Source: Gadus chalcogrammus (lineage: Eukaryota > Chordata > Actinopteri > Gadiformes > Gadidae). Taken from it: DNA of 64,000 nt. Under the pieces are notes generated by a model that saw only the letters and a program-made list of their open reading frames with translations, did no database searches and was not told the DNA's origin. The stretch lies in contig NC_079427.1 of NCBI RefSeq assembly GCF_026213295.1, positions 28,971,746 to 29,035,745 on the forward strand, in the 5' to 3' direction. Of this stretch, positions 1 to 13,328 are shown one piece after another; positions within the stretch are counted from its first letter, which is position 1, and the number at the start of each line of letters is the position of its first letter. The translations under genes and the position numbers were made by a program.

Positions 1-835
1 ATTATCAGCAACATTGTTTCGAGTGATTAACGGACTGCGAGCGAGCAGAGCTGCCGCTTATGTTTCAATAACGTTAATGGGCTCACAGTAATGTTACTAG
101 GAGATTATCGGCCCGGCCGAAAATCGGTCGATCCCTAGTTACAACACAGGCATGAAAATCACTCACCTTTCGGCGAAATTCGCAGTTTTGAAACCAAAAT
201 AGGTGACCTCCGTGAAAAAATATTTAGGGGGGGGGGGGGGTGTAGGTTCAGAGGCCGGCCAGTTTATATTCCTCCGTAAAGTGCTGTACTTAGACACGGA
301 GATCCTGTCGGAGAACCTCTCCGTAGTTTACGTGCGTATCCAATATTTTTTAACTATCAGTCGACGCAACAGAGACGTTAAGGGCTGTGATTGGTCCTCT
401 AACAAAATCATTTCCGGAAACGCTACTCGGTTTGACTTTGGACCTTATTTACTTTGTACGTTGTTTACTTTGCACAGGACCAATAAAATACCAAATAGGA
501 TTTTTAAAGCTTTGGAAGTTTATTTAAAAAACTATTTACAAATATATTGTCAACATATAAGTTCGATCGGGCGGAGAATTGCAATGCGTATCCGACATCC
601 CGACGGAGAACTTTGAATGCGCGAGCAGGCGCGTTGTTAGACCTGGGCATTCGAGGCTATAGCCCCGGATCTTTTGGGAATAGCCCCGGATCGCTGTGCC
701 GTAAAAAAAACATCATAATGCTGAAAATAGCCCCGTAGAGTTTACTTCTTTGTGATTGAATTACCAGCAGCCACGGATGCAACTTTGTAGCGAGTGAAAA
801 CCGCAAAATTCTGCCGTGTCCATGTATGGGCAGAT

Positions 836-1060
836 TTAGAATAATTTGTTGCAAAATGTTGTAAATTTAACGTCGGTATTCTTTCTTCTCTATGCATAGC
901 GCATCTCGTTGATATTGCTGTTTCGTGCTGCTAGCCTTTTAGTGAGATCAGAGTGTTGAGAAGGACAGTACCAAAATATCTTTGGTAAGATGGATATAAA
1001 AGAGATCCGCATTGAATTCAACCCGGTCCACTTGACATCGGGTAGGTGCATTACAGTGAG
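836..1060 (+). repeat. Dispersed repeat D, copy 1
   Basis: It starts TTAGAATAATTTGTTGC and is recognisably the same sequence as 46,730-46,890, including the shared stretches around GATATTGCTGTT and GGGTAGG. No coding capacity is seen, and the family is not recognised. Confidence 0.6.
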
Positions 1061-1200
1061 TAAAACGTCAATAGCCCGGGCTATTATTTGTTTTCTATCA
1101 CTGAACTTTCGAACAAAACTCTTGCTCAGCAACGATGGGAAATAGCCTACTATCAAATGCATTATTTAAACCAGTATGAATATTACCGTAGGCCTACATG

Positions 1201-1480
1201 TTTACCAGGCAGTTGAATAACGCCTGCACACACACACAGGCACGCACGCACGCACACGCAGAGTGGTAATCGGGAGAGTTGGGAGAATTCCCTGTGGCCC
1301 GTTAATGATTCGGGGGGGCGCCGGGTCAATGTCGCAACCAATTCGATTTTGTCTAGAGGGGAGTAACTGAGCGCCCCCTCCCGAAGTGGTACAGCCCAGG
1401 TCGGCCTTGAACTGCGATTGGTCAGACAGACATAACAGCTAATGACAACATTGAACTCTCATGCAGGCTCGAACAGAATA
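1201..1480 (+). repeat. Composite repeat J, copy 1 (uninterrupted)
   Basis: The stretch contains TTTACCAGGCAGTTGAATAACG, a short CA/GCACG tract (about 1227-1260), then GAGTGGTAATCGGG and CAACCAATTCGATTTTG. The same blocks occur in order at 23,800-24,027 and 29,041-29,205, where they are separated by the Gmr1-group element G2. This copy therefore serves as the empty-site reference, apart from its shorter CA tract. Confidence 0.75.
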
Positions 1481-2120
1481 TTAAAAAAATTAGGGGGAGG
1501 ATACCCCGGACCCCCCTAGAGGGATAATATCCTTCTCACCTTTTTCACGCCTGACCCGTTTTCATGCCTGACAACAACCAGCAAGTTAAACTGGCAGAAC
1601 TTTATTTAAAAGCAAGCAATTGTATTCTAGTTCACGGTTATAACCAATAAATGGAGAAAATCGTAATGTGTATTTTAGTGTCCTGTGTGAATGTATGGAC
1701 CGGCATTGGAACTGTTAATGTTAATAGTGGTGGTTTTAATGTCAACAGTGGTGTCCAGGGCTGCTTACCTTTATGCATAGTATGAACCAGTCTGTGTTTG
1801 GTGTTGGCTGAAGCTCCATCGGAGTGGCGGATAACACTAGTAGTAGTATCCAGGAAGTTTAACCTTTGTGGGCATAGTCAAGTCGCATACCAATTTGTAG
1901 ACGATGCAGCTATTTAAATATGGGTTTGCTGCCACGAATACATTGTTTGCTGCGTGTATATTTAAATGTTTAACTTATTCCAATCGACTCACGGTCGGTC
2001 GACATTTAGTGGTAAGGAAGACCGATAAATAATCAATGTACACAGATGGGCTGAACGACCCCGGATGGTCATCCTCGTCGTCAGAATGTTACAATGTGCC
2101 CTTAGGAGCCAATGCTGTGA

Positions 2121-2336
<216 letters not shown>

Positions 2337-2520
2337 TGATAAGGGTTTAATTTTGGCAGATCCAAAACCTTAAATTACTTTTTGTTTAGTGTTCAAATAA
2401 ATGCAAAATCACCTGCAGACTTTCTCAGTTTAACATATCCTTTCCCAACAAGCAAAAAAGTAAATTCTTGCAGCGTTTTTCAAAATGAACAGATTAAATT
2501 GATAGATGGTGCGGTCCTTT

Positions 2521-3069
2521 ATGCCGCTTTTCCACTGCATGGTACCAGCTCGACACGACTCGACTCGACTCAGCTCGCCTTTTTTGCGTTTCCACCGCGA
2601 TCTAGTACCTCAAGTGGCTGCTTTTTCTAGTACCGCCTCGCTCTAGGTTCCAAGCGGCTGAGCCGATGCTAAAAGGTGACGTCGGCAGACGGCCGGCCAC
2701 TGATTGGCCAGAGAGTGTGACGAAGTCACGAGAGCGACATGGCAACCATGCTGGTAACGATAGAACAGCCATAGTAGCGCCGCAGCCAACATATTCCACT
2801 TCTTCAACATGCCAGCTAATAATACGAACACGAATACCATCGCATCGATGTTCTCCATTGTTGTTATGTGGGTTCTGTCCATGTGTGGGTTACGTAGGTG
2901 TTGTTTGCGTCGCGTACAAAAATACGTCACGGCCCTTTCGCGCAGACGACCCCGCCCACGTCCCTGAGGTACTATTTGCGGTGGAAAAGCACCCGCGCTG
3001 CTACCGTGTCGAGTCGTGTCGAGTCGTGTCGTGTCGAGTCGAGCTACATGTGCGGTGGAAAAGCGGCAT
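2521..3069. mobile_element. Non-autonomous TIR element, 549 bp
   Basis: The left end ATGCCGCTTTTCCACTGCAT and the right end GTGCGGTGGAAAAGCGGCAT are near-perfect inverted repeats. Just inside each end lies a short tandem of CGACTCGACT / GTCGAGTCGTGTC units that also pair. Nothing coding is conserved; the open frames across it are chance. The general design resembles abundant fish hAT-type MITEs, but no clear 8-bp duplication is visible, so the superfamily is left open. Confidence 0.75.
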
Positions 3070-3818
3070 TAGCCTCGGGCTCTTCTCCCCCAGCTCACGG
3101 ATACTGCTGAGTCAACGCCACTCCACCCCAAAAGAAAACTGTTCCTAGTGTTTGCAGTGGCTTGTGTGTCCTGTTGTAAAGCAGTACAAAGGAGTCTGTG
3201 AAGCCCTTTCTCCTCCTCGCCTTTCTTCCCTGAAGCCTCATTTTGGAAAAGAGGAGAGAGAGAGGGAGAGAGCTCATCGTCTTGGCTAATGAACCGTCCT
3301 GGAGAAAAACTATTTCCTATTTAACTAGAGCCTACACCTGCATGCATTTCCTTAAAGGGCAACTTCACCCATTTCACATAAGCTTTGTATTTTTAGAACC
3401 CCCCGCATATTTTTGATTGGTCTAGCATCATTCCCTTATTTTCTGGAGAGACTGGAGAGATCCGTATCGATCTCCAACACTTCCTGTTTTCAATGACGCA
3501 ATATGACGATTTATGCGTACAAGAAAATAGGAAGTGTAAGAGGGGATGATTCTCGTAAGACTACAACCACTAGTGGGCACTAGTGGGTCCCACCCCCTAG
3601 AGGGGGGTGGGACCCACTGACGCTACAGACCTATTAGAGCAGTGCCAGTGGGTGGGACTTCACCAGCAGAAACTAACATCCACAGCGTCTGAAGCTAAGA
3701 TAACAGAGGCTGTTGATAAAACTGAAGTACATTGGCGGAGGGTACTGGATCTGACATAGAAGATGGCTCCATGCAAAAGTTCACCATTTCGAAAGAAATA
3801 CAAACGAGGACCACCGTA

Positions 3819-4440
3819 TTTTCCGCATTATAAGGCACACCAGATTATAAGGCGCACCTTTAATGAATGGCCTATTTTAGAACTGTTTTCATATATAGGG
3901 CGCACCGGATTATAAGGTGCATAGAATAGAAGATACTGCAGTCAAACGTTTGACTGGGGTTGTGTTATGCATCGACTAGACCGAGCTGTGCTAAAGGGAA
4001 TGTCAACAAAACAGTCAGATAAAGTCAAACTTTATTAAGCGTTCTGACAACTCCGGTCACTCCCATGGTAACGATGTTCAAACGTTAATGTGCATATTAA
4101 CAATATCTCATCAATATCTGATCAATATCAATATCTCTTAACAATAAGCTCACTTTTCAGTTCATTCCCCGTCTACGAATCCCTCGAATTCTTGTGTCCG
4201 AATTGAACAGTTGGGCGAGTACGGCATCCAACATGCCCGGATCCCTCTCGTCATTATTCGAGTCAGTGTCGCTGCTGTTGCCTGGCAGTTCAGTGATTAT
4301 TCCTGCCTTCGTGAAAGCTTGGACCACAGTTGAGACTGTTATATCAGCCCAGGCATCCACGATCCATTGGCAGATAGTGGCGTAAGTCGCCTGGCGCTGT
4401 CTTGGTGACTTGGTGACGTGATGTTCGCCTTCTTGGCCCC
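3819..4440 (-). pseudogene. Tigger/pogo-like element remnant with transposase C-terminus
   Basis: The left edge CCGTATTTTCCGCATTATAAGG and the internal repeats of ATTATAAGG(C/T)GCAC are typical of a widespread fish DNA element. On the minus strand at 4360-4157 a 67-codon open frame starting MDAWADITVSTVVQAFTKAG resembles the C-terminal tail of pogo/CENP-B-type DDE transposases (helical 'AW..I....V..AF.KAGI' segment), followed by an acidic Ser/Asp/Asn-rich tail. Only the tail remains; no DDE core is seen. The family call is by recalled similarity, not a database search. Confidence 0.55.
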
Positions 4441-4480
4441 GTCCACACGAAGCCGATTTTTTGGGTGAAACCGCATAATG

Positions 4481-5045
4481 CTACGGCCACACCAAACGCG
4501 TGTAACGTGCCTAACTTGACGCTTGATCATTGTGTGTCACAAAAATGGTTCAACGCGCCAACGCGCCTGTGGCTGCGCTGGATTTAGGAGTCCGAGGTAG
4601 GAAACCCAAACGCCGCAATGTTTGGGTGCATGATAGAGTTTAGATCGGGTTAGATTAAATAATCTCTGATATAAATAACAATAATCGGGTTAAATAACTT
4701 CACATGGTGTGTCTGGTGTGTTTCCAGCATTCGTAGTGTTGTTCAGCAGATAGTCCGCCAAGACGTTGAGGTTGCTTAGCAACCGGAGACGCTGTCCATG
4801 CAAGTGAATGGAGCGTTCCCTCTTCGTCATAACTATCAAACCAAACAACCTTCACATTCAACGAGCGAACATGATGAAAGTATAATGCACATTTCTCGTT
4901 AAAAATGTTTACATAAACGCATTTAATGGCGTAACTATGTTACTATTTCCACCCAGAATAAAGAAAGATGTCGGCCGTATGCTTCTGTGCAAGCGTCACT
5001 ACTCTCTGCCAGTGACGTCGGGTCAAGCTCCACGCTGATTTGTTC
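4481..5045. mobile_element. MITE family A, diverged copy
   Basis: It begins ACGGCCACACCAAACGCGT, the terminal motif also seen at 34,527 and 40,266. It contains, in inverse orientation, the internal unit found at 34,847-36,060 (markers GGTGGAAATAGTAACATAG, AACGCTCCATTC and CCAGACACACCA in reverse complement). No protein is encoded. Confidence 0.65.
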
Positions 5046-5561
5046 CATTAGTAGATGGAACAAGGAGGTGTCCGATAGGCGGAGATGATCAGCGGGAGTG
5101 GCCGCCAGCGAAGCTGTGCATGGTGGGAGTTGTTGTCTTCAATCCACAAGCGCCAAAAAGTCACTTTCTGCCTTTTCTCGGTCAAGACGGCACCAAATTA
5201 GAATTTTATTTTATTATTCGACTACATATAGGACCCAATTTCAATACATATTCATGCCTCCACCGGTGAAATGCTCCTTTAAGCCCCCCCAACCCCAGAG
5301 TTATATTCCTCAAGGTTAATCGAGTCTGTACCTAGATATACAGCCAGCACCTAGACGAAGGTTGTCAGTTGATGCAATGAAGAGGTTACATATTTAGCGA
5401 TGGAGATGGATTTTGGCATGACACTTTCCACTATGACTTACAGAGATACGAGTTTCTTTAGACCTTTATGTTGGTCGCTCTTGGTCTGGTTAATTCACAT
5501 GGGTTCTGCGTGTTGAATGCCTAAACAAAAGCATTTATTTGTGAAATATCAATCATTGTTG

Positions 5562-6230
5562 TAGGGATGTAACACTATGAAAATTTAACCTCACGGTTAT
5601 TGTGACCATAATTATCCTGGTTTTCGGTATTTTCGTGGTATTTTTAAGAGTGTTGAATATGTTCAGAAAGTACTGATAGGCCTACGCTAACTGAAATAGT
5701 TTAAAAAAGTGTAAGTGTTATTTATTTATATATTATCAAAAGTGCAACTTTTAACATCAAAGGAACAAGGGTTAAGCATATTAACAGCTTATTTGTCAGG
5801 AACATTTACAGTAGTGCAGGTTTAATCCAAACATTTAAGACATAAAGAACAATATTTAAACAAATCAAAGAAACACCACCTGTCTTATTATATACCGCTT
5901 ATTTTATTAAAATGTAAAACTGTACACATGAACCCTAGGGGTGTAACAGTACACAAAGTCAAGGTTCGGTACGTACCTCGGTTTTTAAGTCACGGTATGG
6001 TACGGTTCATAATTAAGTGGACAATTTAAAAAAAACTGCTTGTCTGTCAACAACGGAGAATGGCCGTAGATCAGCAGCAATGAAAACACCAATACACTTG
6101 GTTATGGCATTTGCATTTCTGAATTCCCAGACAGGGGTTATTGAAATAGTGTCGTGAGCTGGGTTCGCACAGCTAGTTTTTCTAAAATCGCTCAATCAAG
6201 AACCCCCCACGCACGCACGCACCTCGGGTA
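5562..6230 (-). pseudogene. hAT element remnants with transposase scrap
   Basis: Two hAT-like starts are visible: TAGGGATGTAACACTATG at 5562, and CTAGGGGTGTAACAGTACAC at 5935 followed by CGGTTCGGTACGTACCTCGG-like sequence. On the minus strand at 6195-6013 an open frame holds AITKCIGVFIAADLRPFSVV, which resembles the 'I..FIA.D..P.SVV' block early in hAT transposases. All other transposase parts are missing. Probably two overlapping old insertions. Confidence 0.5.
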
Positions 6231-7595
6231 CACCCACACACAATGACACAGGTTTGTCATTGTGATTTGTATGAAATCAAACTGTTTATTTCAACAACTG
6301 CGCCATCAACATTCAACATCAAAATTATTTCAACGTGGGCTTGGGCAGATAGACCTACATGCGCCGAAAACGGATCGCCAATTATTTATTTATTTTACTG
6401 AACACAGCCTGCATGACGGTGAACTAGACACTTCAAAAATATAACTTCACATGGTGTCTTTTTACAATTTATTTGCCGTGATTTACAGACGGTTCAATTA
6501 ATGTTAATATTTTTTTATTGAGACATTGTAACATTTGTTATCATTGTGTCATTTTTATGATGTAATTTGAGGGAGGCTTAGCCTGGAAATCCAGACCCAC
6601 ATCTAGAAAGCTGTAGGGTCTGGCAACGAGCAATGAAAATGGCCCAACTCGAGGGGCGGCAACAAGCATGCATTTGAAAATATCACTGGATAACACACAT
6701 TGGATAACACTATGACCAATCAGAAGAATACAAGGGGTGACGTATCCAGATCATTGGAGCTAACCAATAGATAAGACTTTTGCCGTATCTGGTCGGTAAA
6801 ACAGCAACGCTTTTGGCCCGCCTATATTTATACGTCGATGTGATTGATTAATGTTCTGGGCCAGGGGAGGCCCAGAATATACACTATTCTATATAGAATA
6901 TACAGTATATTGCTCGTTCCCAGAGTGACTCGCTGAGCCAAGTCAAATTGTGGTATCAGCGTATCGGTTATCGGCTAAGGCAGATGAAGAAAAATCGCTA
7001 TCGTATCGACCCTAAAAAACCTGTATCGGTCGATCCCTATTGCCTACATCCTCCAAGGACATTTTTCTGAGCTGGAGAACTTGAGTATAATCAATCAGTG
7101 GTACACTATTGTCTTAGTCGTTAGGACTCACCGGTAGGTGCTGGTTTTGCTCTTTGGTTCTTCTGAAAGGTAGTTTTCTTTGCCATCTGCAAAGAGGCAG
7201 GTTATTCACCACAAATCTTGCCCGGCCAAGCAATTCTTCGCCACGTGAGCTTAAATAGCAAATAGAGTTGCATATGTTTTTATAATCCGAAGGAGAAGAG
7301 ACTTGCTGGTTGATTTCCAAGTCGACTTAGTGCATTCTGAACGAATCACATGATGTCCACCTGTTGAACACTTGGAGCAGCAGTAGGTTGGGATCACACA
7401 TCCAAGGCCTGAGTGCGTGTACAGGATGGGAATCACTTCCCTCCTCACTAAGCCGGAAGCACAACAGTGTGTGAGTGAACTTCCATCTGTTGACTTCTCC
7501 ATGAAGACACCGGTTTGTTGTGAAGGAGCCCCATTTTGTGTTTTCCTACCGTGTGCAGTGATGCTGATTTTTTTTTTTATGTCCCCTCTCTGCAG

Positions 7596-7648
7596 GAGAA
7601 GAACAGAACAAAGAGGCATTGCAAGACGTTGAGGACGAAGCCCAGTGA
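7596..7648 (+). CDS. ywhae: 14-3-3 epsilon, terminal coding exon
   Basis: After the acceptor CTCTGCAG the exon supplies GA, which completes the glycine codon opened by the last G of exon 2144-2280, then encodes EEQNKEALQDVEDEAQ and stops at TGA 7646-7648. The acidic unstructured C-terminal tail is the isoform-specific part of 14-3-3 epsilon; the well known mammalian tail ends in ENQ, whereas this one ends in EAQ. The exon is only 53 coding nucleotides, so a purely ORF-based annotation would miss it. Phase and splice sites agree with the previous exon, so the gene appears functional at this end. Confidence 0.93.
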
Positions 7649-8490
7649 GACTATGCCAACAACAGCCAACAACTTGAGACCCTACCCTCACCCCCTTCTC
7701 ACACTCCTTCACCCCTCCTCCTCTATAACCAGGCCCCACCCTGAGGAAGTGTAAATTCCCGGTCCTCTCTCTCTCCTCCTTCCTCGTCTAATCTAATTTC
7801 TTTTGGATATTTCTTTCTCTCCCTCCCCTGTCCCATCAAACCTCAGTAGCTTCATGTCTCACAGGGCCAAGGAGCGGACCCACTTATTTTTCTCCTCTTT
7901 GCATATATTTTATTTTTGTTAGCCCGTTAATTCAGTTGAAGTAAGTACCACTTAATTGAGACAGTAAATACAATGTGAGAAATGCAAAGACAAAGAAAGA
8001 GTCCCTGAATTTAACAAATGTTATGTTTTCATTATGTATGATTTTATTTTATTTCCCTTTGAGTTTTTCCTCAATATTTTTATCAGTTGCTGGATATATT
8101 GAGAATTTTTTTCTTAATGTAATTGCAGAAATTAACTTTTATTACTGATATGTTGACTATTAGTTTTGGGAGCCTTTTTATCTGTTTTTAGGAAAATGTC
8201 AAATGCAAATCATTTTACTTTATTTTTTATTTTTATGGGCAGAATAAAATATAATACTTTAAGTGCCCTTTTTGGTAACTTAGTTTTTCAGAGGCAGTTG
8301 GCGAAATTTGCGATATCCATGTAGAAGCGAACAACCATGACCTTTACACCGTCGTCCTCCAATTGTAGTTATTTTTCTTTCCAGGAGTCGTCCTTGGATT
8401 CTTTTGTGCTGAAATACTGTATCTGTGTACACATCCTTTCCTTGAGGTCTGACTGATAGCTTAGCGGTGGTTAAGATTGGACAAAATAAA
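7649..8490 (+). other. ywhae: Probable ywhae 3' UTR
   Basis: The sequence after the TGA is first C-rich and then strongly T-rich, with no coding signal. Candidate polyadenylation signals AATAAA are at 8243-8248 and 8485-8490. The true end cannot be chosen from sequence alone, so the end coordinate is a guess at the second signal. Confidence 0.5.
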
Positions 8491-9776
8491 CAGTAGAAAC
8501 GATCACCTGTATGGGAAGACGCGTCTCAATCTGGCCCCCTAGCTCCTCGACGGAGAGCTGTAAAAGTACCCTGTCCGTCAGTGCTTGCATGTTGAGGCAA
8601 ATGACAAATACTGATTTTCTTGCTTCATCCTACTTTTTACTAGAAGCCTTCTCTTCACGAGGTGCTTTTCTCCATCTGTCTCTGGGCAGTTTCCTGTCAA
8701 TGGTATATTTTAATTTCTCTTCTTGCTTGGTTATGTGTAACTTGGAGCTGATTTGTACTACTGGATATCTGACTGGAGCCACAGACGGGGGGGATCTGTA
8801 CCGTTCTTACTGAAACAGCATGGAATTAACATTAAACAATCTAAATTAAACGTTAAAAAACAATATGGTTTTGTTTCTTTCAAATCTTGATGGATAGTCG
8901 TGTTTGCCATGTGGGAGGGAAATAAAGGCCAGTTGTTGGTGCTGTAATGACAGAAGACCCAAAGTAACATTCCTAGCAATCCTTAGGGCTACTAAATATT
9001 TGAGCGTTCAAAGTGAAATAATTTTAGCTACAAATGGTTAAGAAATACAATGTACCCTCTAAATGACTTTGATAGCTACAGTTGTTGCTATATATGCAAC
9101 ATATGTTGCAGTGGAAGCCACATATGGCAACTGGGAACATATTTATAGAGGCTTATCTGAGATGGATAACACTTGCCTCTGGCCTGTACTACGAACCTCG
9201 ATTAGTGGGTTAGCAAGGTATGTTGCGCTCAAAGCCTGGGTTAGCTCATGGACCTATTAATGCATAAGTCAACATGTTGACTTAAATGCTTTCAACCAGA
9301 GTGATAGATATAACGGAGTGGTGACACTTCCATTGGACTCCGTTCTACGCTTTTTGCCGCCTACTTCCGGGGTATGCAGCCTTGCGTAGTTCCAAACATC
9401 CGTTCTACGGCGTTGGATATCATTAATTTCCATTGCTGGCCGCCGAGTAACTTCTGAGGTAAGTTGATTAAATAGCTACCTCTTTTGAAATTTTAACTAT
9501 ATTCTATCAGAGGCCCTTTATGATTCATGACCTGAAATGTATTTGTATGTTCACAGCGTAATTGTATATATTTTTTATCTTGGTAGACAACCAGTTGCTT
9601 GCTGTTTGTTGGCTCGACGTTGCAAGCTGTGAAGGTATCTAGGGATAAATTGATCAAATAGCTACCTCTTTTGAATTGTCACACAGCGTAATTATATATG
9701 TTTTTATTTTGGTAGACGACCGTTTTTCAGACATTGCCTGCTTGTTAGTCAGCTCGATTTCGCCAGCTGTGAAGGG
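8491..9776. other. Intergenic stretch with a degenerate tandem duplication
   Basis: No gene is seen. Around 9465-9640 and 9650-9775 the same blocks recur (TTGAT(T/C)AAATAGCTACCTCTTTTGAA, CACAGCGTAATT.TATAT, TTGGTAGAC, and CAAGCTGTGAAGG or CCAGCTGTGAAGG), so a unit of roughly 150-190 bp is duplicated. Confidence 0.5.
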
Positions 9777-10373
9777 GAGCCAGTATGGAGCTGTCACACA
9801 AATTTTTTACCGGCTGCCAAATTTGTACCGGGCGCGTCATCCATACGTAATCCACTCCAAATCTGCCTGGCAACAGATGATCGCTTCGTCCGTTATCGCG
9901 TCGAATGACGTGAAAGGTCCACGAACATTCCCGAACCTTCTATCTAGCGATCCGTTATCTGTATTATGCTATTTCGTCCTTGACTTGCTTTAAACACTCA
10001 GTTTACTTGCTAAATTTGATTAAACAATTAAATACAATACAAATATAAAGTAAAAACAAGTGTTATCTAGATCCGTTTTCTGTATTATGTTATTTCGTCT
10101 TTGGCAACATGAGCGCGAATGTTTTTTGAAACCCGCTTTAAACACTCAGTTTACTAGCTAAATTTGATCAAACAATTAAATACAATACAAATATAAAGTA
10201 AAAACAAGTGTTATCTAGCGATCCGTTAACTGTATTATGTTATTTCGTCTTTGGCAACATGAGCGCGAATGTTTTTTGAAACCTGCCCGGCAACGGACGA
10301 CGCGATCATCTGCTGACAGGCAGGTGGTACAAATTTGGCAGCCGGTACAAATTTAGTGTGACAGAGCCAGTAT
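9777..10373. mobile_element. TIR element of about 572 bp with 10-bp flanking duplication
   Basis: The termini TGTCACACAAATTT (9792) and AAATTTAGTGTGACA (ending 10,363) are inverted repeats. The pairing extends inward through CCGGCTGCCAAATTTGTACC. GAGCCAGTAT occurs at 9777-9786 and 10,364-10,373. On the left, five extra bases (GGAGC) separate it from the TIR. A 9-10-bp duplication would suit Mutator/MULE-like elements, but no transposase is present. Inside, a block of about 146 bp (marker AACACTCAGTTTACT) is duplicated in tandem at about 9992-10,280. Confidence 0.6.
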
Positions 10374-13328
10374 CCTGTCATAATTCAATCCTGAATAAAG
10401 TTTCAAAGGCTTGTAAGTCTGTTTGAAAAACACCTTGTAAAAAAGGTTTTGCAACACTGAGAAAAAAAAGATTATAGCCAGAATTTTTTTTTAGAACATC
10501 TGCAAACATTAATTTGTGCTCTATTTTATCCTGCAATACTTTGGGGGGAATTCACTTGAACTAGGTCATTTCATTTAACATAATATAGGTTACCTCCGTT
10601 CAGTAGGACGCCCTCTTCACTTCTCCAGAAAGGAACGTATCCTGCGACGTTTGGTTCACGTGACGTCACTAACTTTGCGCCGCCATCTTGACGACCGATC
10701 CCACCCACTGACCCACTGATTTCAGTGGTAACTCAGCACCAACAACACCTACGACACCAATCAAACAATGAGGGTGCGCTCTTTAATTGTCTTTAGTGCA
10801 GGTAATGAAAGGTTCTGAAAGATGGCTTATCCATGTAGCTTACTAATAAATAAAATGCATACAAAAAACATTGGACCCACTATGTTCTGCTCCATATACC
10901 CAATGTTGACATCGTCCCAGCCAAAGAGTATTGGTATTAATACCTCATTCATTGTCCAAAATAATCCATAATAATTCAATTTGGGTTGTGTTGTGGGCAA
11001 GGGCGTCAGTTTGTTTTTAGAAGTGGTGGGGACATTAACCATAAGCTTGAGTGTGGTTTGAAAAGTGCTGGGTACCCTTATGTAAGCTATTCATCCATTC
11101 AACGCTGCATTACAATATGCTCTACAGTGTATTGTCAGGTGTTGAAAATCCTATTCGAACAATAAAAGTTGAAAACCACAGTTTGTGTTTTGGCTTGTTT
11201 TGCAAAACGGCGTTGGAAACACCAGGGTATTGGCTCGGGATATGTAATACTAATACACACAGGACAAAGAACAGTGTTGGCAATTTAACACTTATCTTGA
11301 CATCAACAAAGTTTACCAGACAAACAATGCCAGACTGTAAAGGGGGTACGAAATGAAACGAGGTACTGAGCATCAGCCTTTTGAAGACGAGCAAGGGCTG
11401 CTTGTAGCATATGTTATGCTGCATTAAAAAAAGGAGAAAAAAACAAGCGCCCAGAGGAGAATTGCATCTGCCAAATCCTGACCACCAGTAAACACTTGCG
11501 AAGGACCAATGTAGACTTCACTCGTTACAACATCATAAGCAAATTGCCCGCAAATATGAAAATGCCCCTACAGTTTAGGATAATCACACAGGTTATGCGA
11601 GAACTTATTTATGTCAGGATAGGCCTACCAGGCTCCAAGTCGTCACATATCTCAATCAGACAAAACAACTATAACCACATTGGCATAGCAATCGCACCGT
11701 GTGTAGCTGCTACTAGCTGCAATCTATATATACTAGCTGGAGCACCAACCAGAATCAGATCACAATCGCTTAGGACCGTGGGTAACCATTGGCCAGGTCA
11801 TCACGAGCAAACAGAACCAGCAGCAAAGTTTACGTAAACCAATTTCTTACCTTATGTGGCCCTCCACATGCAGGCTAGATGATGTATCCATATCGTTATC
11901 CAGTGTCACAAACATGCTTTTTATAGGAAGCAAAAGGACCAGCTTTTTTCTGAATAAAAATTTCAATTTTGGCTGTCTGTCTTGAAACTTCTCCAGTGCG
12001 TTCACATCAAACGCAATGGGGCGACAAGATCCCATACAAAGTGAACGTACAGACGCGTATCGGGCACATTTTTTTGATTTGTCGCGCCACACTTTCGCCG
12101 TGCACAGGTGAGCGCGTTCACGAGGATTTGTGGCGTGACAGATTCGCTCGAGTTGGAATATTTCAACTTTGACATGAATTTTGCGTGATGACAGCCAATC
12201 AGCGTTCAACAGCGTGGTCACTGAGTGACATGTGTAACGTAACAGCCAATCAACGTTCAACCGTCAAACTCAGTGCAGTGCAGTCCGGGGTGAACTGCAG
12301 CATGGAGGAGAAAGTAATTGTTGCCGTTTGCGACTCTCGGAGCTCTATATATAATGGTATATAATATAATATAATTGTATATATAATATCACGGCCAAAA
12401 GCTCTGTGCGCCTTCGGATGGCCGTAGCGAGGGGAGCTCATAGGGATTGAGCTTTTCGGGAGTCGGGGTTTGTTTACCGGCGTTGCTATGGGTTCCGGTC
12501 TTGTGTGTTCCAACGGTTTATTAGGTAGGCCTATCTAATAAATGATTTCTTCGTGCGCGCCTATCGCATGATTTTAGACTCGACGATTTCGGTTGAGTGT
12601 GTGGGGATTTTTTCAGTCGCAATTGGTTTGCACATTTTTAAAAGTGGTGGGGACAAAATTCGAATTTCAAATAGTGGGGGGGGTCATGTCCCCCCCGTCC
12701 CCCTCTGTAATCGACGCCTATGGTTTTGGGTACAAAATGAATCTTGAAGAAAACGCGTCCCCGGCGAAATTATCGTCTATGATTTGATGACTGATTTCCA
12801 CGATCAATGATAGTAACCCACCACAAACTGTTCACAAGAAGTCACAAATATATAGTACTTAAGTTTCTGTTTGCCATTATCAGATAAAGATTATTGGTGG
12901 CCAAGTGCCTCACTTTAGCGTCCTTCACCCATCCAGCCACAGCATATTGGTAGGCATCAGTGCTCTTGAACGCTTTCAAGATATCTCCACTGTATTGGGA
13001 GGGGTTGTGGACTAAATAAATATATATGTCATGAAGATTGATTTGAGGCAAGCATGAGACCGATACTAATGGACTAAAAATAACTAGGGGTAACAAATAA
13101 GGATCGGAGCCAGATATCTCTGTCCCTCTGTAACATTCAGATGAGCGGTGGGGGTGGCCATACTTGGCGAGATCGGTCGTGCAAATGGCGGCGTTCCAGA
13201 AAACGTGACATAGATTAACCTTATGAATAGGTCTATGGCTGGCACGCGGTGGGTCCCAGTGTAATTTGAGAAATGCGTCCCGGCCGGCGATTTACATTGG
13301 ATTAGGAAATTATGGGCGGAACTATTTT
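10374..13328. other. Unassigned stretch with transposon scraps
   Basis: No convincing gene is seen. Two AAGTGGTGGGGACA motifs (about 11,020 and 12,640) flank this region and recall ends of a fish hAT family. At 12,302 an ATG opens MEEKVIVAVCDSRSS, similar to the start of MADF proteins in PIF/Harbinger elements, but the frame closes within 20 codons. An AT palindrome (about 12,343-12,390, repeated ATATAAT) follows. Open frames at 11,051-11,424 and 11,496-12,260 overlap on both strands and show no recognisable motif. Confidence 0.4.

Noticed and set aside
2666..3148. 160-codon ORF
   Set aside because: It lies across a 549-bp TIR element and reads its CGAGTCGTGTC subterminal repeats; no domain, no splice or start context.
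11051..12260. Several 70-137-codon ORFs on both strands
   Set aside because: They overlap each other, show no conserved motif and sit between transposon edges.
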